Positions 8,895-17,270 of a stretch of DNA of 64,000 nt are shown here, in pieces. The DNA lies in the NCBI GenBank assembly GCA_002412715.1, contig DHVP01000029.1, forward strand, positions 79,222 through 143,221, written 5' to 3'. Position 1 is the first letter of the stretch. The number at the start of each line of letters is the position of its first letter. Made by a program: the position numbers and the translations under genes. Source of the DNA: Deltaproteobacteria bacterium UBA5205. Lineage in GTDB: Bacteria > Desulfobacterota > Syntrophorhabdia > Syntrophorhabdales > Syntrophorhabdaceae. Below the pieces are notes generated by a model. That model ran no database searches and was not told where the DNA came from. It worked only from the letters and a program-made list of their open reading frames with translations.

Positions 8895-8923
8895 TTGACA
8901 AATACGCCGCTTTTCTGAATAAT
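8895..8923 (+). promoter_or_regulatory. Sigma-70 promoter of alaA
   Basis: TTGACA (8895-8900), a 17-bp spacer and AATAAT (8918-8923), about 50 bp before the chosen alaA start. This is a near-consensus housekeeping promoter. Confidence 0.7.
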
Positions 8924-8975
8924 TATGAACCACCGTGGTGGTGGAGAAAGAAGTTTTAAGAAGAGGAAGGAACGC

Positions 8976-10193
8976 ATGCGCAAGGTCTTGAAATCGAACA
9001 AAATGGACAACATATGCTATGAGATCCGGGGGCCGCTTCTGAAAGAGGCAAAACGGCTGGAGGATGAAGGCTACGCGATCATCAAGCTCAACAGCGGGAA
9101 TCCGCCCGCCTTCGGCCTTTACGCGCCCGATGAGATCATCCATGACGTTGTTCTCAACATCAGATCGGCGCAGGCGTATGGCGACTCGAAAGGTCTCTTT
9201 TCCGCACGCAAGGCAATTATGCAGCAGTGTCAGCTCAAGGGCATTGAAGGTGTGGAGATAGATGATGTCTATGTCGGCAACGGGGTGTCCGAGATGATCA
9301 TGATGGCCATGCAGGGGCTCCTCAACAACGGCGATGAGATGCTTGTCCCGTCCCCCGATTACCCGTTGTGGACCGCCGCCGTCACACTGTCGGGCGGAAC
9401 GGCCGTGCACTATGTCTGTGACGAGGAGGCCGGCTGGATCCCGGACCTTAACGACATGGAATCCAAGATCACAATGAAGACCAGGGGAATCGTGCTGATC
9501 AATCCCAATAACCCGACCGGCGCGGTCTATCCCAGGGAAATCCTCCTGAAGATCGTCGAGATGGCGACCAAACACGACCTGATAGTGTTTTCCGACGAGA
9601 TATATGACCAGATCCTTTACGATGACGCCAGCCATATCCCTTTCGCATCGCTCACAAACGAGATCTTTTGCGTGACCTTTAACGGGCTGTCGAAGTCCCA
9701 CCGTATCCCCGGTATGCGTGCCGGGTGGATGATCGTCAGCGGAAAAAAAGGACTTGCGAGAGATTACCTGGAGGAAGGGCTCGATACGCTCTCTAACATG
9801 AGGATGTGCGGCAACATGGCAGGTCAGCTCGCGATTCAAACCGCGCTGGGCGGATACCAGAGCTTGAGACAGATGCTAGCTCCCGGTGGCCGTCTGTATG
9901 AACAGAGAAAAGCCGCCTACGAGGGTTTCAGCTCAATACCCGGAATTACCTGCGTCAAACCCATGGGTGCCCTGTACCTTTTTCCTAAGATCGATGTTGA
10001 AAGATACAATATCCGCGACGACCAGAAGTTTCTTCTCGATTTTCTGACCGACAAAAAGGTACTGATGGTGCAGGGGACGGGATTCAACTGGCCGGCAGCG
10101 GACCATTTCCGCGTCGTTTTCCTGCCCACCGTCGAGGAGATCAAGCTGGTGGCGGAACGTATGGCCGATTTTCTGAGAGAGTATAGCCAGTAA
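8976..10193 (+). CDS. alaA: Alanine aminotransferase, class I/II PLP-dependent
   Basis: A 405-residue fold-type I aminotransferase. Long stretches match what I recall of E. coli AlaA (405 residues), for example YEIRGPLLKEAKRLEDEG, GNGVSEMIMMAMQ, SPDYPLWTAAV, INPNNPTGAVYPRE and, around the PLP lysine, FNGLSKSHRIPGMRAGW. It interconverts pyruvate with glutamate and alanine with 2-oxoglutarate in the cytoplasm. ATG 8976 is preceded by AGGAAGG at a 5-nt spacing; an upstream in-frame ATG at 8925 would overlap the promoter and is rejected. It is monocistronic. Confidence 0.92.
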   Translation: MRKVLKSNKMDNICYEIRGPLLKEAKRLEDEGYAIIKLNSGNPPAFGLYAPDEIIHDVVLNIRSAQAYGDSKGLFSARKAIMQQCQLKGIEGVEIDDVYVGNGVSEMIMMAMQGLLNNGDEMLVPSPDYPLWTAAVTLSGGTAVHYVCDEEAGWIPDLNDMESKITMKTRGIVLINPNNPTGAVYPREILLKIVEMATKHDLIVFSDEIYDQILYDDASHIPFASLTNEIFCVTFNGLSKSHRIPGMRAGWMIVSGKKGLARDYLEEGLDTLSNMRMCGNMAGQLAIQTALGGYQSLRQMLAPGGRLYEQRKAAYEGFSSIPGITCVKPMGALYLFPKIDVERYNIRDDQKFLLDFLTDKKVLMVQGTGFNWPAADHFRVVFLPTVEEIKLVAERMADFLREYSQ

Positions 10194-10221
10194 GGGAATA
10201 GGGACCAGGGATTGTTTGTTG

Positions 10222-10250
10222 ATAGGTCCGATAGGACTTATGTGACCTAT
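10222..10250. repeat. Dispersed ATAGGTCC-type palindromic repeat, copy 1
   Basis: ATAGGTC (10222-10228) pairs with GACCTAT (10244-10250), with related bases between them. It lies between the convergent alaA and Mur-ligase-fusion genes. Better-preserved relatives are at 14937-14976 and 52012-52048. Confidence 0.5.
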
Positions 10251-10271
10251 TAGAGACTTCGAAGCTCAAAT

Positions 10272-12176
10272 TTATCCCCCGAATAATTCCACCACTTTTT
10301 TGACCAGCGCCGGCAGGGACGGGTCCCGGGCGCCCATGATCATAACGCAGTCGCCTGCCCCGGCATCGGCCTTGAGCTTTGCAAGAAGGTCTTCGCGGCT
10401 GTCAACCGCCTCGGCGGTGAACAGCACCGGACCCAGGCCGTCTATGATATCCTTCGCTGTGATATCTTTCTGCGCGGTGCCTCCGGCGTAGTATATCGGC
10501 AGGAGGTACAGGGAGTCTGTCCGCCGGAAGAGGGCGCGGAAGGCTGCGATATATTCATCCTTCAAAAAGCGGGTCGGGCCGAAACCGTGGGGCTGGTATA
10601 CGGCGATGATGCGGTCCGAAAGGCCCCGGGCGGCGGTGATCGCGGCGGCTATCTTTGCCGGGTTGTGGGCAAAATCGTCGACGACCTGAACGCCCCGTCG
10701 TGTGGTCGTTATGGCAAAGCGCCGCGCCACGCCTCCGAAATTTCTTACCCCTGCTGCGAGCGTCGATGCGTTGCAGCCGAGATGTTCGCAGACGCAAAGA
10801 GCCGCGCGCAGGTTTTCGAGGTTGTGGCCGCCCGGAAGCGGCAGGTCGTATTCAACACCCCCGCGCACAAGCCTGACGGAGGCGCGAAGGAGTTCTTCGC
10901 GGTCGGGATGCCACGGCGCCGCGCTGTTGCGGCCGAAGCGGATTGTGGCCGGAAGGGAAGAAAGAACCGGGTCGTCCGAGTTGGATGCAGTCCATGAAGA
11001 CTGTAAAATGAGCGTTTCGAAAAGGCTCGTTATTTCATCGATGGTCTTATGATCTTTAGAAACATTGAGGATAACGGAAATCTCCGGAGAATATTTGACA
11101 AGGGTCCCGTCGCTCTCGTCAGCCTCCACCACAAGAAATTCTGAGACGCCGGAAAAGGCGTTTCCGATGAGTCCCTGTTCTTCCAGCTTGAGAAGGGGGG
11201 CACCGCTGATCAAGGAGGGCGATTTCCCGCATGCCGAGAGGAACTCGAATATCATCGCGGTTACGGTGGATTTGCCGCTCGTGCCGGCGACAGCAATGGT
11301 TTTTTTCGAGGCGATGATAGAGGCGAGGAGGTCCGAGCGATGTATCACGGGGATATCCCGGTCGCGCGCGGCCGCGATGTCGGGGTTCGTCTCCTCGATC
11401 GCCGTGGAGACGCAAAGGACATCGGTACTTTCGGTCACGCCCGTACCGTCCTGGCTTGCGATGACGCACCCGAGCCCCTCAAGCGATTGCCGCATTGAGG
11501 CGGTGTCCTCGCTCATGAGAAGGCGGTCGGAGCCGGAAACGGCGATCCCCTGGAAACGCAGGTACTGGGCGAGGGCGCTCATGCCGGTGCCGAAGATGCC
11601 CGTGAAGTGAAAATTGCGGCAGGGCTTTTCGGCGACAGTCACGGGCGGGGGGTCGATATAGACGACCGTTCCCTCGCGTACCGTCTCAAAGAGACGGACG
11701 ACGTCGGCATTGGCAAGGCACAGGCATCCGTGGGAGAAGGGCGTGCCCACGAGATCTTCCCTGCTGGTTCCGTGGATATATATGTATCGCTCGCGGGAAT
11801 CGACCCCCGGGCCCCGGTTGATCCCCTCTTCCAGGCCTTCGAGGCGGAGGATACGGGTTAATATGAGATTTTCCTCTTTTGAGACTCCGTCCCAGTCGAT
11901 CCCGGTATCCTCGCGGTCCCGGAAGATACGCCCGTGAGGCGCGCCGGAACCGATCTTTTCCGAGATCCGGTGGATCCCCGGCGGCGTTTTCAATGAATCT
12001 TCCCGTATGCCAACCCCGCGCAGGGCGGTGGAAGCAGGGTACTGTCCCGTGACCAGATCGCCTTTGCACACGAACAGCCTTTGCTCCTCAACGGACTCAA
12101 TGAGGAACACGTCTGCTGGATTCGCAAGGTGTTTCGCTATTCTATTATAGATGCCTCTCAGACGCGTTCTATCCAT
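10272..12176 (-). CDS. Fusion of YkuD L,D-transpeptidase domain and Mpl/MurC-type Mur ligase
   Basis: A 634-residue two-domain protein. Residues about 20-175 read as a YkuD domain: YIYIHGT near 132, then SHGCLCLAN near 148, carrying the catalytic His/Ser-His-Gly-Cys pattern. Residues about 187-634 are a complete Mur ligase: FGTGMSALAQYL (N-domain), VAGTSGKSTVTAM (P-loop near 298), VEADESDGT (near 351), GGHNLENLRAA and VVDDFAHNP (near 500). The DDFAH motif favours Mpl, the murein-tripeptide recycling ligase, over MurC; a true murC is also present at 58842. No signal peptide is seen. I chose ATG 12176 (GAGAAGG, 8-nt spacing) over 12230. The fusion places a normally periplasmic activity in a cytoplasmic protein. 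Confidence 0.88.
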   Translation of the reverse strand: MDRTRLRGIYNRIAKHLANPADVFLIESVEEQRLFVCKGDLVTGQYPASTALRGVGIREDSLKTPPGIHRISEKIGSGAPHGRIFRDREDTGIDWDGVSKEENLILTRILRLEGLEEGINRGPGVDSRERYIYIHGTSREDLVGTPFSHGCLCLANADVVRLFETVREGTVVYIDPPPVTVAEKPCRNFHFTGIFGTGMSALAQYLRFQGIAVSGSDRLLMSEDTASMRQSLEGLGCVIASQDGTGVTESTDVLCVSTAIEETNPDIAAARDRDIPVIHRSDLLASIIASKKTIAVAGTSGKSTVTAMIFEFLSACGKSPSLISGAPLLKLEEQGLIGNAFSGVSEFLVVEADESDGTLVKYSPEISVILNVSKDHKTIDEITSLFETLILQSSWTASNSDDPVLSSLPATIRFGRNSAAPWHPDREELLRASVRLVRGGVEYDLPLPGGHNLENLRAALCVCEHLGCNASTLAAGVRNFGGVARRFAITTTRRGVQVVDDFAHNPAKIAAAITAARGLSDRIIAVYQPHGFGPTRFLKDEYIAAFRALFRRTDSLYLLPIYYAGGTAQKDITAKDIIDGLGPVLFTAEAVDSREDLLAKLKADAGAGDCVMIMGARDPSLPALVKKVVELFGG

Positions 12177-12416
12177 CTTCAAAACCTTCTCGTCGTGAAT
12201 TGTTTTGCCGTGGTACCTATTGATTACCATCGGCGGTATAAGGATTCAAGAGGATATTCACGTTTCCGCTTTCACCGGAAAGATGTCGGCCTTGTCCCAC
12301 CTACCGGCCTATCCGCATATTTGATCGGCAGGCCCGGCGGGAATGTGGGAAGATGGGTGGCCAAGAGAGGGAAAACGTCTCCTGTGCAGCCAACGATTCC
12401 CCGGGGTGACAAACAT

Positions 12417-14126
12417 ATGACAAAGAAACCGGCAAATCTTCTCTACGGTGTTGACGACCGGCCGCCGGCCGGTATCTGCATGGTGCTGGCGATCCAGCAT
12501 ATCTTTTTTCTGACAAGCGGCTTCATTGTGGTCGCCATTGTTATGGGTCAGATCGGCTGCAGTCCCGATCTCATCCGCAATGTCGTATCCATGACGATGA
12601 TCGCGAGCGGCATAGCAACGATCCTTCAGGCCCTGAACCGTGGCCCTGTCGGCAGCGGTTATCTCTGCACCGAGGGGACCGACCCGAGCTTTCTCTCCGT
12701 TTCCGTCCTGGCCGGTACTGTGGGCGGCCTGCCCCTTATCTTCGGCATGACCATCGTTTCCGGTATCATCGAATGCCTGCTGTCCAGAGTCATGCACCGT
12801 CTCCGGGTTATCTTCCCCCCTGATGTCACCGGGGTGGTGCTGACCATGGTGGGTCTCAACATTGTCCCGATAATGATCCTCGACTTCATGGGTATCGAGG
12901 ACAAAAACACGCCGGTCGAGACCGCGAACGTGCTGGTCGCTACAATTACGCTTGCCATCATGGCGGGGACCAGTGTGTGGAGCAAAGGGAAACTGCGCCT
13001 CTACTCGGTCATCATCGGCATCGCCGGCGGTTACTGTGCCTCAATTCTCCTGGGAGTGCTGACGCCGTCGCAGATGCGGGAGATAACCCTGGCCCCCGTT
13101 GTATCTTTGCCCGACATCTCGCACGTAGGCTATTCCTTTGACCCGGCCCTTTTGATCCCCATGGTCATCGTTACCCTGGCTTCCACCCTGAAATCCGTCG
13201 CCTCTCTCACAATGTGCCAGAAGATTAACGACACAACGTGGACCCGTCCGGACCTTGTCAATATCGGCAAGGGTACTCTGGCCGATGGACTGGCGTCGGT
13301 CGTCGGTGGTTCCATGGGGGTGCTGGGAAAGTCGCTTTATGCCGCCAGCGTCGGCCTCAGTGTAGCCACGGGTGCGACGAGCAGGATCATTGCCTATTAC
13401 ATCGGAGGTTTCTTTATCGCCCTGGCCTTTCTGCCGAAACTGGCCGCGGTGTTCAGCATTATGCCCAAACCGGTCATGGGCGGGGCTATGGTCTATATGG
13501 TGTGCTTCATGGTGATCTCCGGCATCCAGATGATGACCTCCCGGATGATCGACAACCGCAAGACCTTCGTGATTGCCGTTTCTCTCATGTTCGGGATGAG
13601 CGTGGACATATTCCCCAATCTCTATCAGCACGCGCATCCCCTGCTGAAGCCCTTCTTCAGTTCTTCCCTCACCGTCACCACGGTGCTTGCGATCGTCCTC
13701 AACCTGATCATGCGCATCGGGATCTCGCAGCGCGCGACCCTGAAATTGAAATCCGGAGTGGATCCTTCGGATACCATATTTCAATTCATGGAGGATAAAG
13801 GCGCCTCATGGGGGGCCCGCAAAGACGTCGTCTACAAGGCCGTGGCCGCCATGAATGAATTCGCGGAAGCTATCGTCAATTGTGGAATGAAAGGCAACGA
13901 GATCGTCATGTCTGTCGTCTTTGACGAATTGAGCCTGGATGTTCGGATAACCTACGAGGGTCAGGTGATGGAATTCCCGGCAGAGCGTCCCGACATGGCA
14001 ACAATTGTCGACGACCAGGAGGCGCTTGCCCGTATGTCCGGATTCCTCGTCCGCCACTATGCGGACAGGATCAAGGTGTCCCGGGAAGGCGACCGGTCCA
14101 GGGTCGATCTCCACTTCGAACACTGA
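12417..14126 (+). CDS. NCS2-family nucleobase permease with extra C-terminal HATPase-like domain
   Basis: A 569-residue protein. Residues about 20-440 form a multi-spanning transporter of the xanthine/uracil:cation symporter family. The start, KPANLLYGVDDRPPAGICMV, is typical, as are the gate region EGTDPSFLSV and later VVGGSMGVLGKS. Residues about 450-569 are soluble. The segment VAAMNEFAEAIVNCG followed by a beta-rich stretch resembles the N-box half of an anti-sigma/GHKL ATPase fold, though the G boxes are not clear. Ordinary NCS2 proteins end soon after the last helix. ATG 12417 has an upstream GGGGTGA; earlier in-frame starts have no such site. Confidence 0.85.
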   Translation: MTKKPANLLYGVDDRPPAGICMVLAIQHIFFLTSGFIVVAIVMGQIGCSPDLIRNVVSMTMIASGIATILQALNRGPVGSGYLCTEGTDPSFLSVSVLAGTVGGLPLIFGMTIVSGIIECLLSRVMHRLRVIFPPDVTGVVLTMVGLNIVPIMILDFMGIEDKNTPVETANVLVATITLAIMAGTSVWSKGKLRLYSVIIGIAGGYCASILLGVLTPSQMREITLAPVVSLPDISHVGYSFDPALLIPMVIVTLASTLKSVASLTMCQKINDTTWTRPDLVNIGKGTLADGLASVVGGSMGVLGKSLYAASVGLSVATGATSRIIAYYIGGFFIALAFLPKLAAVFSIMPKPVMGGAMVYMVCFMVISGIQMMTSRMIDNRKTFVIAVSLMFGMSVDIFPNLYQHAHPLLKPFFSSSLTVTTVLAIVLNLIMRIGISQRATLKLKSGVDPSDTIFQFMEDKGASWGARKDVVYKAVAAMNEFAEAIVNCGMKGNEIVMSVVFDELSLDVRITYEGQVMEFPAERPDMATIVDDQEALARMSGFLVRHYADRIKVSREGDRSRVDLHFEH

Positions 14127-14241
14127 GAGAAAAACGCGCATATCTCTTGTGACAGCGTTTCAATACCCGGGGGGATAGTTGAGGAAGCAGGTCTCTTCCG
14201 GGGTGGTGTGCCCTGCGGTGTTCCCCGGGGTCAACATGGTT

Positions 14242-14270
14242 TTGACAGGCCTGCGACTGTCTGCTATATT
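14242..14270 (+). promoter_or_regulatory. Sigma-70 promoter for the exported protein at 14373
   Basis: TTGACA (14242-14247), a 17-bp spacer and TATATT (14265-14270). It is a strong-looking promoter about 100 bp ahead of the next gene. The remainder of 14127-14372 shows nothing else I can name. Confidence 0.7.
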
Positions 14271-14372
14271 TGTTCGATCATGTATGACCCAATATTCTTT
14301 TCGGAACCGGAACGTCGGTCTCCGGGGTTATCGACACTGTTACTGGACAGATAATGAAAAAGGAGGAGCTTC

Positions 14373-14891
14373 ATGAAGAAGGCAGGGGTTTTGTTTGTGA
14401 TGATCGCCGTGTTTTTCCTGGTTGGTACGATAGCGGCCGCGGCAGGCGACATGAAGGCGCCGTCGGCCCAGGGCCCTCAGTGGGACAGCTGGAATCCCCG
14501 GAACAACGAGGATATGGGCAGCCCTCAATTCAAGGGCGTTGCGAGCAAGACCATGGTCCTTTTGTATGGTTTTCGCGGCGCGCTCGTGTACGAGCCGAAT
14601 GGCAACAGGGCCGAGAGGCTGAGGATGGTGACCATCACGCGGAGCAAGGTTGAAGGTTTCGTGAACCAGATCAACGACAGGCTTGCGCTTGCGGCGGGCC
14701 TCCACGAAATAGCGGTCTACGATTTCAGCAAGCACAAATGGTTCGTCCTTGAAAAAGTCACACCGGACGACTCGACGGGCGCCCTGAAGCAGAATTTCAT
14801 CCTCACTCCCGATTACGCCATGGTCAAACAGCTCGGCGGGCCGTTCTACAAGTACACGACGGCAACGGGCTGGCAGAAGCAGGCACGATAG
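14373..14891 (+). CDS. Exported protein, function unknown
   Basis: A 172-residue protein with a signal peptide (VLFVMIAVFFLVGTIAAAAG) and a basic, mixed alpha/beta mature region of about 145 residues. No known motif is recognised. It has its own strong promoter at 14242 and an AGGAGG-type ribosome site, so it may be abundant. It is followed by a palindromic repeat and a short EF-hand remnant rather than by an operon partner. Confidence 0.7.
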   Translation: MKKAGVLFVMIAVFFLVGTIAAAAGDMKAPSAQGPQWDSWNPRNNEDMGSPQFKGVASKTMVLLYGFRGALVYEPNGNRAERLRMVTITRSKVEGFVNQINDRLALAAGLHEIAVYDFSKHKWFVLEKVTPDDSTGALKQNFILTPDYAMVKQLGGPFYKYTTATGWQKQAR

Positions 14892-14936
14892 GGCTGTGAA
14901 GGGGATAAAGACAAATGATTTCCGGCCGGAGGCCGA

Positions 14937-14976
14937 AATAGGTCCTATAGGTCATATAGGACCCATAGGACCTATT
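14937..14976. repeat. Dispersed ATAGGTCC-type palindromic repeat, copy 2
   Basis: AATAGGTCCTAT (14937-14948) and ATAGGACCTATT (14965-14976) are exact reverse complements, with further TATAGG-type units between them. The element sits immediately upstream of an EF-hand fragment that lacks a normal beginning. Confidence 0.7.
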
Positions 14977-14992
14977 ATTTACCTTCACCAGG

Positions 14993-15154
14993 ATGAAAGA
15001 GATGGCGAAGCAGATGGATCTCAACTCAGACGGCGTCATCACCATTGAAGAGTATTACGTATCATGGGTCGGAAAAGACTCCGTGACCATAAAGAACAAA
15101 CCGGCCGGAAAGGCAAAGAAACCCGCCGGGGACAAGGCACCCGTGCAGAAGTGA
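14993..15154 (+). pseudogene. EF-hand calcium-binding fragment
   Basis: A 53-codon frame contains DLNSDGVITIEE, a full EF-hand loop with Asp, Asn, Asp, Gly, Thr and Glu at the ligand positions, followed by a Lys/Pro/Ala tail. There is no good ribosome site, and the frame closes upstream inside the palindromic repeat. It is most simply the 3' end of a former EF-hand protein cut off by the repeat. A real short protein remains possible. Confidence 0.45.
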
Positions 15155-15269
15155 GACGTCGCCGGTTCTCCGTGGTTTTTTAAGCTTTGATTGTTATATG
15201 CGATAATCGTGTTAGCCTGTGGAGCTTTGCTCTTCACACAGTGGTGACGGATTTGGAGAAAGACATCCC

Positions 15270-16343
15270 GTGCGCGATACAAAATACATGGCCATTCCTC
15301 CCGGAGCGATAATACCCGGAAGCTTACCGAAATTCAAGATATACGTTCTTTCCCGGGATGGGCGTTACATCCTGTGGGCGCGCGACGGCAATGAAGTCAG
15401 GAAGGAACAGTTGAACACGCTTGCCGAAAGCGGGCCGCAGGAAGTTTTCATCGACCTCGAGGAAGAGATCAGGTATGAGGAGTATCTTGAGACCCACTTG
15501 GGAAATATCCTTGATAACCAGGGAATGCCGGACGACCAGAAGGCGGACGTATTCAGCAGGGTTTCCACAAACGTAGTTAAGGACTCCTTCGAAACATCCC
15601 TGGGGCTGGGCCGGATGCACGAGGATGCCGTGCGGCGGACTCAGACGCTCGTCAGTCACTCGCTGATATTCATAGCGGAATCGAACTCCCTCAAGCCGTT
15701 GGCGAAGATGATCGGCCACGACTACAAAACATACGAGCACGCTACAAAAGTCCTGTGGTTCACGGTGGCCTTTCTCAGGTGTAACCCGGACATTCTCAAA
15801 GAAATAGATCCCGGCTTCCCCACGTTCGACGAAGCCCGGAAGAAAGAAATACTGAAGCAATGCGGTGTCAGCGCCATGCTGCACGATATAGGAAAGGTCT
15901 TTGTCTCTCAGGATATACTGAACAAGGACGGGCCTCTCGATGCGCTTGAATGGGAGATCATCAAGCGCCACCCCTTGAGCGGTTTTGCAATGCTCGTCGA
16001 CAGCGAAACCCCTGATTTTGTCAGGAAAGCCATATTGCAGCATCATGAGGACTTTCACGGGGGAGGCTATCCTATGAGCGCGAAAGGGGAAAGTATAACC
16101 GTCCTGGCCCGCGTATTGAGAATTGTGGACGTCTTTGATGCCATGACGTCCCGCCGGCCATACAAAGAGGCCCTGCCCGCGGCAAGGGCCGCGCAGATCA
16201 TGGTCGGAACGCCGTCAAATGGCAATGAACCGGGAAAAGACTCGAAGGAAGACCCGCGTGACCGGGGAATGAAACAGTGCTTCGACGAGAGGCTCCTGCG
16301 CAAATTCATAGTATTTCTGGGAAAAGTATCATCGCAGATGTAA
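15270..16343 (+). CDS. HD-GYP domain protein, probable cyclic-di-GMP phosphodiesterase
   Basis: A 357-residue cytoplasmic protein. Residues about 1-80 form a small N-terminal beta domain of the kind that precedes HD-GYP domains. The HD-GYP domain follows, with MLHDIGK near residue 203, KRHPLSGFAML, and the diagnostic HHEDFHGGGYP near 258, then RVLRIVDVFDAMTSRRPYK. Such proteins hydrolyse cyclic-di-GMP or related dinucleotides. GTG 15270 was chosen for GGAGA 11 nt upstream; ATG 15288 is the alternative. No receiver domain is attached. Confidence 0.85.
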   Translation: MRDTKYMAIPPGAIIPGSLPKFKIYVLSRDGRYILWARDGNEVRKEQLNTLAESGPQEVFIDLEEEIRYEEYLETHLGNILDNQGMPDDQKADVFSRVSTNVVKDSFETSLGLGRMHEDAVRRTQTLVSHSLIFIAESNSLKPLAKMIGHDYKTYEHATKVLWFTVAFLRCNPDILKEIDPGFPTFDEARKKEILKQCGVSAMLHDIGKVFVSQDILNKDGPLDALEWEIIKRHPLSGFAMLVDSETPDFVRKAILQHHEDFHGGGYPMSAKGESITVLARVLRIVDVFDAMTSRRPYKEALPAARAAQIMVGTPSNGNEPGKDSKEDPRDRGMKQCFDERLLRKFIVFLGKVSSQM

Positions 16344-16447
16344 ACGCGGTTTAAGAACGTCGACAGTCTTTTCGTTGGCTCCCATTTATCTCTCCATTCA
16401 CATTATCCGGTAGAATCAACCTTATATACTTGTTTGGGGAGGCTTAT

Positions 16448-16465
16448 TCTTAATTCAATCTTAAC
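16448..16465 (+). promoter_or_regulatory. PHO box upstream of phoB
   Basis: TCTTAAT-TCAA-TCTTAAC is a 7-4-7 direct repeat with an 11-bp period, the geometry of a PhoB-binding box, 119 bp before phoB. Related repeats lie before pstS and before the porin. It suggests autoregulation of phoBR. Confidence 0.65.
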
Positions 16466-16583
16466 AATTATTTCCTAGCATATACACGATTATAAAGGGA
16501 GATGGACCTGCGACGGGGTAATTCATTCATCATGATGTCCAAAACAGCTTTGCAAAGAACGGGCGATGAGGTAATCTCATAGT

Positions 16584-17270
16584 ATGGTCAGTCAATTGAT
16601 AGCAGTCATCGACGATGAACCGGACATACTTGAACTGGTGTCGCTTCATCTGAAGAAATCGAATTTCCGCGTCAAGGCTTTTACCGAAGCGGAGCCGCTG
16701 TATCAGTTTCTCGGGAAAGAACTGCCGGATCTTATCATACTTGATCTCATGCTTCCCGACGTGGACGGCCTTGAGATCTGTAAGTATTTGCGGGGACAGG
16801 AACGTTTTTCTTCCATTCCGATCATTATGCTCACCGCAAAGACGGAAGAAACAGATAAAGTCATCGGCCTCGAGCTGGGAGCGGACGATTACGTGACAAA
16901 ACCCTTTTCGACCCGCGAGCTTGTGGCGCGGGTGCGTGCCGTTCTGCGGCGTCATGGCAGGAAAGATGAGGGAGCCCGAAGGATCGTCGTTTCCGATCTC
17001 GTTACCATTGATCTCGACAGACACGAAGTTGAGGTGGAGGGGGCAAAAATCGATCTTACCCCAAGCGAATTCAAGATACTTCAGCTGCTCGCCTCCAGAC
17101 AGGGACGCATTCAGTCGCGGGACCAGATCTTAAGCTTTCTCTGGGGAGACGAAAAATTCGTCATCGACCGCACGGTGGACGTCCATATAAGGCATCTGCG
17201 CGAAAAACTCGGTAAGGCTTCTCACATTATAAAGAATGTTCGCGGTGCCGGGTACAGGATAGACGAATGA
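16584..17270 (+). CDS. phoB: Phosphate regulon response regulator
   Basis: A 228-residue OmpR/PhoB-class regulator. The receiver domain has VIDDEPD (acidic pair near 10-11), phospho-acceptor Asp54 in LIILDLMLPD and the conserved Lys in VTKPFS. The C-terminal winged helix (about 130-228) ends HIIKNVRGAGYRIDE. It activates transcription at PHO boxes when phosphorylated. The last four bases overlap phoR (ATGA). The PHO box at 16448 and the pst genes nearby support the PhoB assignment over other OmpR-class regulators. Confidence 0.93.
   Translation: MVSQLIAVIDDEPDILELVSLHLKKSNFRVKAFTEAEPLYQFLGKELPDLIILDLMLPDVDGLEICKYLRGQERFSSIPIIMLTAKTEETDKVIGLELGADDYVTKPFSTRELVARVRAVLRRHGRKDEGARRIVVSDLVTIDLDRHEVEVEGAKIDLTPSEFKILQLLASRQGRIQSRDQILSFLWGDEKFVIDRTVDVHIRHLREKLGKASHIIKNVRGAGYRIDE

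Noticed and set aside
12081..12416. Upstream extension of the permease gene to an earlier ATG
   Set aside because: The added residues have no transporter features, would overlap the divergent fusion gene, and ATG 12417 has a ribosome site and the normal family start.
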